A DNA stretch of 64,000 bases, taken from positions 186,001 to 250,000 of the forward strand of contig JAHDSF010000006.1 of the NCBI GenBank assembly GCA_018432935.1, read 5' to 3'. This document shows, one piece after another, positions 7,936 through 16,602 of the stretch; within the stretch, counting starts at the first letter, position 1, and every line of letters begins with the position of its first letter. A program made the translations under genes and the position numbers. Under the pieces are notes generated by a model. That model saw only the letters and a list, made by a program, of their open reading frames with translations, was not told where the DNA came from and searched no databases. This DNA is from Rhodospirillales bacterium (lineage in GTDB: Bacteria; Pseudomonadota; Alphaproteobacteria; Rhodospirillales; Shumkoniaceae).

Positions 7936-9090
7936 TCACCGGCGACCGGCCTCGCGCACCGCCCGCGCCGACAGCGCCACCACCCCGTAGCACAGCACGA
8001 CCAGGCCGAGGCCCCAGGCCAGGCGGGTCGCCTCGGCGACGAAGCCGATCAGCGGCGGCCCGACCATGAAGCCGGCGTAGCCCATGGTGGCGACGGCAGC
8101 GATCGCCACCCCGGGCGTCTGCCCGGGCGTCCGGCCGGCGGCGCCGAACAGGATCGGCACCAGGTTGGAGACCCCCAACCCGGCGCAGGCGAAGCCGAGC
8201 AAGGCCGTTTCCTTCTCTCCCAGGGTCAGCGCCAGTCCGAGGCCCGCTGCCGCCAGCCCGGCGCTGCAGGCGGTCAGCCCGACCGCGCCGAAGCGGGCGC
8301 GCAGGGCATCGCCGAGAAAGCGGCCGACCGCCATCGCGGCCGAGAAGGCGGCGTAGCCGAAGGCGGCAAAGGTCGTTCCCGCGTCGAGCTCGGTGCGCAG
8401 GTAGACCGCGCTCCAGTCGAGCATCGCCCCCTCGCCCAGCAGCGCCAGGAAGCAGAGCGCGCCAAGCCCCAGGGTCGCGGCCGAGGGTCGGGCCAGGATC
8501 GGGCCCGCCGCCTTGTCGATGCTGCCCCCCAGCAGTCCCGGCAGGGCGATCGCCGCGGCCGCTGCCAGCACCAGGGCCACCGCCAGCGCGTGACCGTAAG
8601 GCGACAGCGCCGCGATCAGGAAGCCGCCGACCGCCGAGCCGGACATGCCGCCAAGGCTCCAGGCGCCGTGGAAGGACGACATCACCGGGCGGCCGAGGGC
8701 CTGCTCGACGGCCACCGCCTGGGCGTTCATCGCCACATCCATCGCCGCGGCGACGCCGCCGAACACCGCCAGCGCGACGATCAGGAGCCCCAGGTTGGGC
8801 GCCAGCACGACCGGCGGCAGGCAGGCGCACAGGATGGCGGTGCTGACGCGGGTCACGGCGGCGCTGCCGTAGCGGGGGATCAGGAAACCGGCAACGGGCA
8901 TCGCCGCCATTGCCCCGACCGCGATCGCCAGCAGGGCGAGGCCGAGCAGGTCGCTGGACAGTCCCAGTCGCTCCTTGACTAGCGGCACATGCGGCGCCCA
9001 GCTTCCGAACGCCAGGCCGTTGATGGCGAACACGGCCGAGGTCGCGAGCCTCGCCCGGCGTGCGTGCGAGGCACTTCCGGTCCCGCTCAT
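7936..9090 (-). CDS. MFS transporter
   Basis: This 384-residue inner-membrane protein has about twelve hydrophobic segments and a major-facilitator layout. An early INGLAFGSWAPHVPLVKERLG stretch and a PVMSSFHGAWSLGGMSG segment near residue 130 resemble the YbjJ-like sugar-efflux/fucose-type MFS branch. ATG 9090 overlaps the stop of the DeoR-family gene (ATGA), so the two are translationally coupled, and the regulator probably controls this permease. The substrate is likely a sugar or sugar derivative, inferred from the DeoR partner. Confidence 0.85.
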   Translation of the reverse strand: MSGTGSASHARRARLATSAVFAINGLAFGSWAPHVPLVKERLGLSSDLLGLALLAIAVGAMAAMPVAGFLIPRYGSAAVTRVSTAILCACLPPVVLAPNLGLLIVALAVFGGVAAAMDVAMNAQAVAVEQALGRPVMSSFHGAWSLGGMSGSAVGGFLIAALSPYGHALAVALVLAAAAAIALPGLLGGSIDKAAGPILARPSAATLGLGALCFLALLGEGAMLDWSAVYLRTELDAGTTFAAFGYAAFSAAMAVGRFLGDALRARFGAVGLTACSAGLAAAGLGLALTLGEKETALLGFACAGLGVSNLVPILFGAAGRTPGQTPGVAIAAVATMGYAGFMVGPPLIGFVAEATRLAWGLGLVVLCYGVVALSARAVREAGRR

Positions 9091-9866
9091 GCCCGCACCA
9101 CTGCGATGCCGTGCCCGGCGATGGCGGCGCATACCAGATCCGATGCCGATCGTTCGGTGAGCAGCTTGTTGAGCAGCGTGATCGGCCCCACCACGTGGGG
9201 CGCGGCGGTCCCCAGCTTGTCGGCGGTGACGACCGCGACCACGGCATCCGAGTTCTCGACCATGGCCCGCTTCAGGCGCGCCTCCTCGTAATCGCTTGCG
9301 GTGACGCCCACTTCGGCGTCGAGGCCGCAGACGCCGAGCAGGCAGAGATCGGCGTGGAGGGCGCGGACGGCCTCGTAGGCCGCGGCGCCGCAGGTGGCTT
9401 GGCTCGCCTTGTCGAGGCGGCCGCCGATCAGGATGATCTCGGCGCGGGGGTGGTCGGCCAGGGCCAGCGCGATCGCCGGACTGGGGGTCACCGCGGTGAT
9501 GGCAAGCCCGGCCGGCAGGGCGCGGGCGACGGCCAGGGTGGTGCTGCCGCCGTCGAACAGGACCGTCTGCCCTTCGCGGAGCAGGGCTGCCGCCTTGGCC
9601 GCCAAGGCAGCCTTGGCCTCGGGGCTGCGCTGAGAACGGCTGGCGAACGATCCCACCCCGGGCGACGCCGGCAGGGCGCCGCCGTGGAAACGGCGGATCA
9701 GTCCCGCCGCCGCCAGGTCGCGCAGGTCGCGCCGCACCGTGTCCTCGGAGGTGCCGAACGCCTCCGCCAGTTCGGCCGCCACCAGCCGCCCCTCGGCGCG
9801 CAGCCGGTCGAGGATGTGGCGCTTGCGTTCCTCGGGCGAGAAGGCGGGGGCAAGGGTCTCGGACAT
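9087..9866 (-). CDS. DeoR-family transcriptional regulator
   Basis: This 259-residue repressor has an N-terminal winged helix-turn-helix (about residues 12-60; FGTSEDTVRRDLRDLAAAGLIRRFHGGA is the DeoR signature) and a C-terminal DeoR sensor domain that binds a sugar phosphate (GGSTTLAVARAL near 95; a C-terminal TADKLG near 210). ATG 9866 is chosen over upstream ATGs because AGGAGG lies at an ideal distance (9873-9878 on the plus strand, reversed). It overlaps the downstream MFS gene by 4 nt. An inverted repeat 17-46 nt upstream of the start is a candidate operator for autoregulation. Confidence 0.9.
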   Translation of the reverse strand: MSETLAPAFSPEERKRHILDRLRAEGRLVAAELAEAFGTSEDTVRRDLRDLAAAGLIRRFHGGALPASPGVGSFASRSQRSPEAKAALAAKAAALLREGQTVLFDGGSTTLAVARALPAGLAITAVTPSPAIALALADHPRAEIILIGGRLDKASQATCGAAAYEAVRALHADLCLLGVCGLDAEVGVTASDYEEARLKRAMVENSDAVVAVVTADKLGTAAPHVVGPITLLNKLLTERSASDLVCAAIAGHGIAVVRA

Positions 9867-9882
9867 CGGTATCGCCTCCTGA

Positions 9883-9912
9883 ATGTGCATGTTCGTGTAA
9901 TAACGTGCACAT
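9883..9912. promoter_or_regulatory. Inverted repeat upstream of the DeoR-family gene (candidate operator)
   Basis: ATGTGCA (9883-9889) and TGCACAT (9906-9912) form a perfect 7-bp inverted repeat with a 16-bp A/T-richer spacer, just upstream of the DeoR gene start at 9866 (minus strand). The position suits autoregulation of the regulator-permease operon. The repeat is seen; the binding protein is inferred. Confidence 0.5.
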
Positions 9913-9961
9913 CCAAGCATCGTCAAGCGCCGCTTCAGGACCCTACGCCGTCACGGTGCTT

Positions 9962-10417
9962 CTAGCGCGCGGCCCACGGCATGATCGGCACGGTCGAGAT
10001 GGCGTTCTTGGGCGAGCCTTCGATGACGCGGTCGGAGTAGGTCAGATAGACCAGCGTGTTGTTGGGCTTGTCGAAGAAGCGCACGACCTGCAGGCTCTTG
10101 AAGATCAGCGAGCGGCTCTCCTTGAACACCTCCTCGCCGTCCTCGAGCTTCTCGCGGATGGTGATCGGCCCCACCTGCCGGCAGGCGATCGAGGCGTCCG
10201 AGGTGTCCTCGGCGACGCCGATCGCGCCCTTGATGCCGCCGGTGCGGGCCCGGCTGACGTGGCAGACGACGCCGTCGACCTTGGGGTCCTTGAACGACTC
10301 GATGCAGATCTTGTGATCGGGACCGATCAGCTTGAACACGGTCGAGACGCAGCCCACCTCGTCGGCCCACGCGGCCGCCGGGACAAGCAGCGCTGCCGCC
10401 ACCATTGCACGAAGCAT
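9962..10417 (-). CDS. creA: CreA family protein
   Basis: This 151-residue exported protein has a signal peptide (about residues 1-18, ending AAAWA) and a mature domain that matches CreA throughout: [60 protein letters not shown] and [14 protein letters not shown]. CreA is a conserved periplasmic protein of unknown biochemical function. The mature form has Cys pairs that could be oxidised. ATG 10417 has AGGAGG about 7 nt upstream. It is a single gene between the DeoR and GntR genes, all on the minus strand. Confidence 0.92.
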   Translation of the reverse strand: MLRAMVAAALLVPAAAWADEVGCVSTVFKLIGPDHKICIESFKDPKVDGVVCHVSRARTGGIKGAIGVAEDTSDASIACRQVGPITIREKLEDGEEVFKESRSLIFKSLQVVRFFDKPNNTLVYLTYSDRVIEGSPKNAISTVPIMPWAAR

Positions 10418-10490
10418 CGCATCCTCCTCGCTGCTGCGCTGAGCGAAAGGTAACCCGCAGACCGTCGGTTTGCGACTGCGGCGGACGGGA

Positions 10491-11246
10491 TCAGAACGTC
10501 GCCCGGCGCCGGCCCGACGGTATCGGACCGTTGACCACCAGCGGGCGGAGCTGGTCGAGCTTGCCGAACAGCATGCGGATATGCTCCCGCATCAGCTTGC
10601 GGGCGCCACGGCCATCGCCGGCGACGATGCGCTCCACGATCGCCGTGTGCTGGCCGATGATGTCGACCTTGTGGGAATCGTCCTCGCCGGTCAGGTAGCG
10701 GATGCGGTCGAGATGGATCTTGGCCGCCTCGACCGCCTTCAGCACGCCCGGCCGACCGCTGATCTCGATGATGCAGGCGTGCAGGGCGTCGTCGCCGGCG
10801 ATGAAGCCGGCGTGATCGCCGCCCGCCGCCGCCTGCCGCTGCCGATCAAGCAACTCGGCCAGCTGTTCCGCCTCGGCGGGGCCGGCGCGTTGGGCCGCCA
10901 GGAAGACGGTCGCGCACTCCAGTGCCTCGCGGATGAGCTGGCTGTCGAGCACCGCCTCGAGGTCGATCAGCGAGACGAAGGTGCCGCTTTGCGGCACGAT
11001 TCGCACCAGCCCGTCCTCGGCCAGCTTGATGAAGGCCTCGCGCACCGGGGTGCGGCTGACGCCGTACTCCTCGGCCAGGCGCTTTTCCGACAGCGCCGCA
11101 CCGGGGGCGAGACGCCCTTTGATGATGCCGTCCCGCAGCGTCTGATAGACCCGGACGCCATGGGCGCATGACGCAGACTGGTATGCCAGGTCAGTGATAT
11201 TCACGGTCCCACCATCTGCTGCAGCCTGGAGGGTCCTTTTCTTCAT
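10491..11246 (-). CDS. GntR-family transcriptional regulator (FCD-type)
   Basis: This is a regulator of about 250 residues. The N-terminal winged helix-turn-helix of the GntR type spans about residues 30-90 ([25 protein letters not shown]). The all-helical FCD ligand domain follows (about 100-235), with its metal or effector histidines suggested by [13 protein letters not shown] and [15 protein letters not shown]. The start is uncertain: ATG 11246 lacks a clear ribosome-binding site, and GTG 11204 would give 237 residues, also normal. It is divergent from the M24/tripartite-transporter operon and probably controls it in response to a carboxylate. Confidence 0.88.
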   Translation of the reverse strand: MKKRTLQAAADGGTVNITDLAYQSASCAHGVRVYQTLRDGIIKGRLAPGAALSEKRLAEEYGVSRTPVREAFIKLAEDGLVRIVPQSGTFVSLIDLEAVLDSQLIREALECATVFLAAQRAGPAEAEQLAELLDRQRQAAAGGDHAGFIAGDDALHACIIEISGRPGVLKAVEAAKIHLDRIRYLTGEDDSHKVDIIGQHTAIVERIVAGDGRGARKLMREHIRMLFGKLDQLRPLVVNGPIPSGRRRATF

Positions 11247-11328
11247 ACAAGAAAACCGAGTAAAGATCAATTTGTTAGCGTCCAAACGTCGAACCGCGCC
11301 GTTCTGCCGGTTGCGACATTGTTGCACA

Positions 11329-11339
11329 ACTGGTATGGT
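11329..11339. promoter_or_regulatory. Palindrome TTGT-TGC-ACAA in the GntR/M24 intergenic region
   Basis: TTGTTGCACAA has perfect 4-bp arms around a 3-bp centre. It sits between the GntR gene and the divergent M24-fold gene. FCD-type GntR proteins often bind short palindromes of this TTGT-N3-ACAA or TGGT-N3-ACCA shape, so this is a reasonable operator candidate. A site this short can occur by chance. Confidence 0.35.
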
Positions 11340-11410
11340 AATTCGTCGCCGTGGCAGGCGGCTATGGGAATGGCGCCGGCCGCCCTGGGCCGGTTCGGGG
11401 GAGAGGTTCC

Positions 11411-12508
11411 GTGCACGACGAGATCCAGACAAAGCTGAAACGCGTCCGCGCTTTGATGCAGCGCTCGAAGCTCGATGCCGTGGTGCTGCGCAAGCAGTCG
11501 AATTTCGCCTGGGCGACCGCCGGGCGACGCAACTGCGTCAGCATCGGGACCGAGATGGGGGCGGCGCCGATTGTCATCACAGCCGACCGCCAGTACGTGG
11601 TCTGCAACACGATCGAGGCGCCCCGCATCGCGCAGGAGGAGGGGGTCGAGGAACTCGGATACGAGGTCCGCTCCTATCCCTGGTATCAGGACCGCGAACT
11701 GGCGGTCATCAAGGAACTGGCCGGCGGCGGGGCGGTCGGCTGCGATGTGCCGTTCGCCGGCTTCAAGGTGATTGGCGGCGAGATCGCGGAGTTGCGCTGG
11801 CAGCTGACGCCTTGGGAGGTGCTGCGCTACCGCGAGGTCGGCTTCATGGCGGCACGCGCGATCGAGGACGCCGCCCGGACCATCCGCCCCGGCGACAAGG
11901 AATGCGCCGTCATCGGCCGCCTCACCGCGCTGTTGTGGGAGAACGGGCTCGACTACATCACCACCTTCTGCGCCGCCGACGAGCGTATCGGCAGCTTCCG
12001 CCACCCGATCGGGACCGAGAAGCGGATCGACAAGCGGGCCATGCTGTGCGTCAACGCGCGCAAGTGGGGCCTCATCATCTCGCTGACCCGGTTCGTGCAG
12101 TTCGGGCCGGTGCCGGCCGAGATCAGGCGGCGCTACGATGCCAACGTGCTGGTCGACTGCACGATGATGGCGGCCACCAAGCCGGGTCGTCCCGCGGTCG
12201 AAGCCTTCCGTGCCGGGCTCGAGGCTTACAAGCAGCTCGGGTTCGAGCGCGAGTACGAACTCCATCACCAGGGCGGCGCGATCGGCTACGAGGGTCGCGA
12301 CTACCGCGTCAATTTCGAGACCGATGCGATCGTGCAGGAGAATCAGGCCTTCTGCTGGAACCCGTCGATCACGGGCTCCAAGAGCGAAGACCCGATCCTG
12401 GCCACCAGCCAGGGTCCGGAGGTGCTGTCGCCTCCGGTGACGTTCCCCGTTCTCCAGGTCGAGGCGGGGGGGTGCCTGTTCCGGCGCCCGGACATTCTGA
12501 CGCTTTAG
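11411..12508 (+). CDS. M24-fold (creatinase/aminopeptidase P-like) protein lacking the usual metal ligands
   Basis: This 365-residue protein has the two-domain creatinase/prolidase layout: an N-terminal domain (about 1-150) and a C-terminal pita-bread domain. In true M24 metallopeptidases two Asp, one His and two Glu bind the metals. Here the segment that should hold both Asp (residues 208-227, with N215 and S224) contains none, and the first Glu position reads FCWNPSI. A His remains in ELHHQGG. It may be a non-metal hydrolase or lyase, or a binding protein, though the family label is usually Xaa-Pro peptidase. GTG 11411 follows a good GGGGAGAGG site. It is the first gene of an operon with tctCBA. 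Confidence 0.75.
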   Translation: MHDEIQTKLKRVRALMQRSKLDAVVLRKQSNFAWATAGRRNCVSIGTEMGAAPIVITADRQYVVCNTIEAPRIAQEEGVEELGYEVRSYPWYQDRELAVIKELAGGGAVGCDVPFAGFKVIGGEIAELRWQLTPWEVLRYREVGFMAARAIEDAARTIRPGDKECAVIGRLTALLWENGLDYITTFCAADERIGSFRHPIGTEKRIDKRAMLCVNARKWGLIISLTRFVQFGPVPAEIRRRYDANVLVDCTMMAATKPGRPAVEAFRAGLEAYKQLGFEREYELHHQGGAIGYEGRDYRVNFETDAIVQENQAFCWNPSITGSKSEDPILATSQGPEVLSPPVTFPVLQVEAGGCLFRRPDILTL

Positions 12509-12553
12509 GGCCGGAAGGCCGTGCCAGTCGACTGACGTAAGGAGGAAGCAGGA

Positions 12554-13513
12554 ATGAAGCGCATCACTGTTGCGGCCGCCGTGCTCGCGGGGCTACTGCC
12601 CGCGATCGCCGTGGCCGATGACTATCCCTCGCGGGATGTCGAGCTGATGGTTCCGTGGGGCGCGGGCGGTGCGACCGACATCGTCTTCCGCACCATGATG
12701 CCGGTGCTGCCGAAGTATCTGAAGAAGCAGCTCATCATCGTCAACATTCCCGGCGGCGGCGCCGTTCCGGGCTATGTCGAGGCGCTGACCAAGAAGAACG
12801 ACGGCCACTATCTCGTGGCCTGGGCGACCGCGTCGCTGACCAAGACCCACATGAGCAAGACCCCGTTCTCCGGCGAGTCGTTCGTGCCGGTGATGAACGT
12901 CGCCACCTCGCCGTGCTGGATCCTCGCTCCCAAGAACTCGCCCTACAAGACCCTGACCGATCTGGTCAACGACGCCAAGGCGCGGCCCGGCAAGGTGAAC
13001 CTGGGTAACGCCGGGGCCGGCGGCGGCACCCACATGATCGCGCTCGCCTTCGAGAACACGGCAGGGGTCAAGTTCAACCACGTCCCGCACGCCGGCGGCG
13101 GGCCCACCATCGTCGCGGCGGTGGCCGGGCATGTCGACGCCGCCATTGCCAGCCCGCCGGAAGGCGTGGCCCAGATGCAGGGCGGCGACCTCAAGGTCCT
13201 GGGTGTGTTCTCCGAGAAGCGTCTGAAGCAGTTCCCGGATGTCGCCACCGCCACCGAGCAGGGCATCAAGTTCAGCCTCAGCCAGTGGCGCGGCATCGCC
13301 GCCCTCAAGGGGACCGACCCCAAGAAGATCCAGGCTTTCCATGACGCGGTGAAGAAGACGGTGGAAGACCCCGAGTACATCGCGGCTGCCGAGAAGGCGG
13401 GCGTCATCATCGACTACATGGGCCCGGAAGACTTCAAGAAGATGGTCGCCGGCGAGGACAAGTTCTACGAGAGTCTCGTCAAAGAAAACAAGCTGGGCGA
13501 CAAGTACAAGTAG
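12554..13513 (+). CDS. tctC: Tripartite tricarboxylate transporter substrate-binding protein (TctC/Bug family)
   Basis: This 319-residue periplasmic binding protein has a signal peptide (about residues 1-21, cleavage after AIAVA). The Bug-family pattern follows: [18 protein letters not shown] at the mature N-terminus, [11 protein letters not shown] near 70, and [10 protein letters not shown] near 155. It captures a carboxylate and delivers it to TctB/TctA. A strong AGGAGGAAG precedes ATG 12554. It is followed by a strong hairpin and then tctB. Ligand identity is unknown, since Bug proteins bind many di- and tricarboxylates and related acids. Confidence 0.92.
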   Translation: MKRITVAAAVLAGLLPAIAVADDYPSRDVELMVPWGAGGATDIVFRTMMPVLPKYLKKQLIIVNIPGGGAVPGYVEALTKKNDGHYLVAWATASLTKTHMSKTPFSGESFVPVMNVATSPCWILAPKNSPYKTLTDLVNDAKARPGKVNLGNAGAGGGTHMIALAFENTAGVKFNHVPHAGGGPTIVAAVAGHVDAAIASPPEGVAQMQGGDLKVLGVFSEKRLKQFPDVATATEQGIKFSLSQWRGIAALKGTDPKKIQAFHDAVKKTVEDPEYIAAAEKAGVIIDYMGPEDFKKMVAGEDKFYESLVKENKLGDKYK

Positions 13514-13521
13514 CGTAGCCT

Positions 13522-13550
13522 CCGGGGCGGCGTCCTCACCGCCGCCCCGG
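13522..13550 (+). terminator. GC-rich hairpin between tctC and tctB
   Basis: CCGGGGCGGCG (13522-13532) pairs perfectly over 11 bp with CGCCGCCCCGG (13540-13550) around a 7-nt loop. No T-run follows, so it is more likely an RNA-stabilising or attenuating structure than a full terminator. Its position right after the binding-protein gene suggests it raises tctC expression above tctBA. The TRAP operon has a comparable element at 329-363. Confidence 0.55.
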
Positions 13551-13566
13551 CCCTTGGGAGGACGAT

Positions 13567-14031
13567 ATGCATTTCCGCGATACCATCGCCGGAGCAGCGA
13601 TGGTTGTCTTGTCCTTGGTGCTCTTCATCGGCACGTGGGATTTCTCGGACGTCAGCGGCTACATGTCGCCGCGGATCTTTCCGCGTCTCGTTGCGGTGGT
13701 CCTGTTCGGCTTCTCGGCGGTCCTGCTCGTTCGCGCCGTCCCTGCCCTGGTGCGCCAGGGCGCGGCCCGCGTCGGGATCGATTGGCGCGCCCTGGTCGTC
13801 CGCTATCGGATGCTCGCGGTCCTGGTCGCCATCTCGTTCGCATACATCTACGCGATGGAGACGGTCGGGTACGTGATCGCGACCATTCTGTACATCGCGG
13901 TGACGGTCGTCATGTACGGCGAGAAGCGCCGGCCCGTGGCGGCCGCGATCGGGATCGTCGGAGGGGTCGCCCTCTACGGCCTGTTCCGGCTCGTCTTCGA
14001 CGTCCCGCTGCCCCGCTTCGATCTCTTCTGA
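13567..14031 (+). CDS. tctB: Tripartite tricarboxylate transporter small membrane subunit (TctB)
   Basis: This 154-residue protein has four hydrophobic segments (about residues 9-27, 38-58, 80-100 and 105-148), the usual TctB layout. The sequence SGYMSPRIFPRLVAVVL near residues 30-48 is typical of the family. It is the small integral membrane subunit that works with TctA. A good GGGAGGA site precedes ATG 13567. It ends 7 nt before tctA. Confidence 0.88.
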   Translation: MHFRDTIAGAAMVVLSLVLFIGTWDFSDVSGYMSPRIFPRLVAVVLFGFSAVLLVRAVPALVRQGAARVGIDWRALVVRYRMLAVLVAISFAYIYAMETVGYVIATILYIAVTVVMYGEKRRPVAAAIGIVGGVALYGLFRLVFDVPLPRFDLF

Positions 14032-14038
14032 GGGACCC

Positions 14039-15520
14039 ATGGACGCCTCGATTCTCGACGGCTTCGCGACCGTCCTCCAGCCGCTCCACTTCCTCCTCCT
14101 GGTCATCAGCGTGTTCGCCGGCATCGTCATCGGCGCCCTGCCGGGTCTTTCCGGATCGACCGGCATCGTGCTTCTGCTGCCGTTCGTCATCGGCATGGAT
14201 TCGTCGATGGCGCTCAACATGATGTGCGGCGTCTTCTGCGGCTCGATGTACGGCGGCTCGGTGTCGGCCATCCTCATCTGCACGCCCGGAACGCCATCGG
14301 CGGCGGCGACCTTGCTCGACGGCTACCCGATGGCGCAGCGCGGCGAGGCGGGGAGGGCGCTCGGCATCTCCACCATCGCCTCCTCGGCGGGTGGCCTGAT
14401 TTCCTGCCTGTGCCTGATCTTCCTGGCGCCGCAGTTGGCGCGCGTAGGCCTGCTGTTCGGACCCGTCGAGTACTTCGCGCTGATGGTGTTCGGCCTGACG
14501 ATCATCGCCAGCGTCGCCGGCAAGTCGATGGTAAAGGGGGCGATCGCGGGCGCCTTCGGGCTTGGGATCTCGCTGATCGGCATCGATCCCTTGAGCGGCA
14601 ACTCGCGCTACACGGCGGATATTCCCAGCCTGATGGTCGGCTTCAACCTGCTGCCGATCCTGATCGGGCTGTTCGCCATCTCTCAGGTGTTCGTGCAGTT
14701 GGAGGCCGAGAACCTCAGCGCAAAGCCGGTGTTGCAGCACCTCTCCAGGCTGCTGCCGAAGCTGAAGGAACTGCCGGGGCTGATCAAGGTCATCGTGCCG
14801 TCGTCGCTGATCGGCGTTGCCATCGGCGTGATTCCGGGCACCGGCGGCGCGATTGCGTCGTTCCTCGCCTACAACGAGGCCAAGCGGTTCGCACGCCATC
14901 CCGAACGGTTCGGCCAGGGAGAGCCCGAAGGGATCGCCGCCCCGGAGGCGGCCAACAACGGGACCACCGGCGGCGCGCTGGTCCCCATGCTGACGCTCGG
15001 CATTCCCGGCGACGTCGTCACGGCGGTGATGCTGGGCGCGCTGCTGCTGATCGGCGTGCGGCCGGGGCCGCTTCTGTTCAAGGAGAGCCCGGAGGTCATC
15101 AACGCAGTGTTCGCCGGGATGATGGTGGCCAACTTCATGATGGGCGTGATCGGGCTCTCGTGCCTGCGGGTATGGCCGCTGGTGCTGAAGGTGCCGAACT
15201 CGATCCTCTATCCGTCGATCCTCGCCCTCTGCTTCGTCGGCGCCTACTCGCTCGGCAATTCGGCCTGGCACATGCTGGTGGCGCTCATCTTCGGCGTCAT
15301 CGGCTACGTCATGCGCAAGAACGAGTTCCCGGCGGCGCCGGTGATCCTGGGGGTGATCCTGGGCCCGCTGGCGGAGGAGAATCTCGGACGTGCTCTCATC
15401 TCGGCGCACGGCGAATGGTCCACGTTGATCCACTCGCCGATCGCGATCACCTTCTACGTCCTGGCGGTGATCTCGGTCGCCTACTCGGTATGGCGCCGGC
15501 CGGGCGAACTCAACAAGTAG
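14039..15520 (+). CDS. tctA: Tripartite tricarboxylate transporter large permease (TctA)
   Basis: This 493-residue polytopic inner-membrane protein is the main transport subunit, of normal family length. Signatures are GIVIGALPGLSGSTGIVLLLPF near residue 28, GSMYGGSVSAILICTPGTPSAAAT near 68, and a repeat GVAIGVIPGTGGAIASFLAYNEAKR near 260. These are the two inverted-repeat loops characteristic of TctA. Its stop lies 17 nt before the oxidoreductase gene, so the four genes tctC-tctB-tctA-Gfo/Idh, with the M24-fold gene in front, form one operon. Confidence 0.93.
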   Translation: MDASILDGFATVLQPLHFLLLVISVFAGIVIGALPGLSGSTGIVLLLPFVIGMDSSMALNMMCGVFCGSMYGGSVSAILICTPGTPSAAATLLDGYPMAQRGEAGRALGISTIASSAGGLISCLCLIFLAPQLARVGLLFGPVEYFALMVFGLTIIASVAGKSMVKGAIAGAFGLGISLIGIDPLSGNSRYTADIPSLMVGFNLLPILIGLFAISQVFVQLEAENLSAKPVLQHLSRLLPKLKELPGLIKVIVPSSLIGVAIGVIPGTGGAIASFLAYNEAKRFARHPERFGQGEPEGIAAPEAANNGTTGGALVPMLTLGIPGDVVTAVMLGALLLIGVRPGPLLFKESPEVINAVFAGMMVANFMMGVIGLSCLRVWPLVLKVPNSILYPSILALCFVGAYSLGNSAWHMLVALIFGVIGYVMRKNEFPAAPVILGVILGPLAEENLGRALISAHGEWSTLIHSPIAITFYVLAVISVAYSVWRRPGELNK

Positions 15521-15537
15521 GGGAAGAGGAGAAATCC

Positions 15538-16587
15538 ATGGCTTACGGCTTCGGAATCGTCGGTACCGGCTTGATCGGCGGCTTCCATGCGCGCGCCATC
15601 GGCATGGTCGAAGGGGCGCGGTTCGTCGGCGCCACCGACCTGCGCGCCGATGCGCTCGAGAAATTCGCCGGCCAGCACGGCGGCAAGGCGTTCCCCGCCC
15701 TCTCCGACATGCTCAAGGACCCCGACGTCGACGTCGTCATCATCGGCACTCCGTCGGGGGCACACCTGGAGCCGGCGTTGGAGGCGATCGAGGCCGGCCG
15801 CCATGTCATCATCGAGAAGCCGATCGAGGTGACGCTCGAGCGTTGCGACCGCATCATCGAGGCGGCGGCGCGCAAAGGCGTGCGCACCGGCGGCATCTTC
15901 CAGTCCCGCACCCTGCCGGGCTCGCAGGCGCTCAAGAAGGCCGTGGAGGAGGGCCGGTTCGGCCGCCTCACCGTCGGCGATGCCTACGTCAAGTGGTACC
16001 GCACGCAGCAGTACTATGACTCGATTCCGTGGCGCGGCACCATGAAGATGGACGGCGGCGGCGCGCTGATGAACCAGGCGATCCACGCCATCGACCTGCT
16101 GCAGTGGCTGATGGGCCCGGTTGCCGAGGTCGCTGCCTTCAAAGGCATCCTCGGCCACGAGCGGATCGAGGTCGAGGACACCGCGGTGGCGGCGCTCCAG
16201 TTCGCCAACGGCGCAATGGGCGTGATCGAGGGCTCGACCGCCATCCACCCGGGCTTCCTGAAGCGGATCGAGATCTCCGGCACCAAGGGCAGCGCCGTGC
16301 TCGAGGAGGAGGCCATCAAGACCTGGGCCTTCGTCGACGCGAAGCCGGAGGACGACGACATCCGCCAGCGCCTCGGCGCGGCGGGCAGCAGCGGCGGCGG
16401 CGCTGCCGACCCCGCGGCGATCGACGTCCGCCCGCACGCGGCCCAGATCCGCAACTTCGTCGAGGCCCTCGACGGCAAGGCGCCGCTCCTGGTCGACGCC
16501 GCGGAAGGGCGCAAGGCGGTCGAGATCATCCTCGCCATCTATGAGAGCGCGGAAAAGAGGAAGGCGGTCAAACTGGGCGCCCGTTAG
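15538..16587 (+). CDS. Gfo/Idh/MocA-family oxidoreductase
   Basis: This 349-residue NAD(P)-dependent dehydrogenase has an N-terminal Rossmann fold (GIVGTGLIGGFHA at residues 6-18), the EKPIEVTLE motif near residue 95 (the EKP lysine acts in catalysis in the family), and a C-terminal alpha/beta substrate domain with GGGALMNQAIHAIDLLQWL near 177, whose His-Asp pair is the usual active-site pair. Relatives oxidise sugars, inositols or sugar acids. An AGAGGAGA site precedes ATG 15538. It closes the tripartite-transporter operon and probably acts on the imported compound; the substrate is unknown. Confidence 0.9.
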   Translation: MAYGFGIVGTGLIGGFHARAIGMVEGARFVGATDLRADALEKFAGQHGGKAFPALSDMLKDPDVDVVIIGTPSGAHLEPALEAIEAGRHVIIEKPIEVTLERCDRIIEAAARKGVRTGGIFQSRTLPGSQALKKAVEEGRFGRLTVGDAYVKWYRTQQYYDSIPWRGTMKMDGGGALMNQAIHAIDLLQWLMGPVAEVAAFKGILGHERIEVEDTAVAALQFANGAMGVIEGSTAIHPGFLKRIEISGTKGSAVLEEEAIKTWAFVDAKPEDDDIRQRLGAAGSSGGGAADPAAIDVRPHAAQIRNFVEALDGKAPLLVDAAEGRKAVEIILAIYESAEKRKAVKLGAR

Positions 16588-16602
16588 CCCCGGACCAGGC
16601 AG

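Noticed and set aside
11411-12508. Plain call as an Xaa-Pro aminopeptidase
   Set aside because: The fold fits, but the two Asp ligands and the first Glu ligand are missing, so a peptidase activity is not supported.
13910-15433. Long minus-strand frame across tctA
   Set aside because: It is the antisense shadow of tctA, with an Arg/His/Gln-rich translation of no recognisable family.
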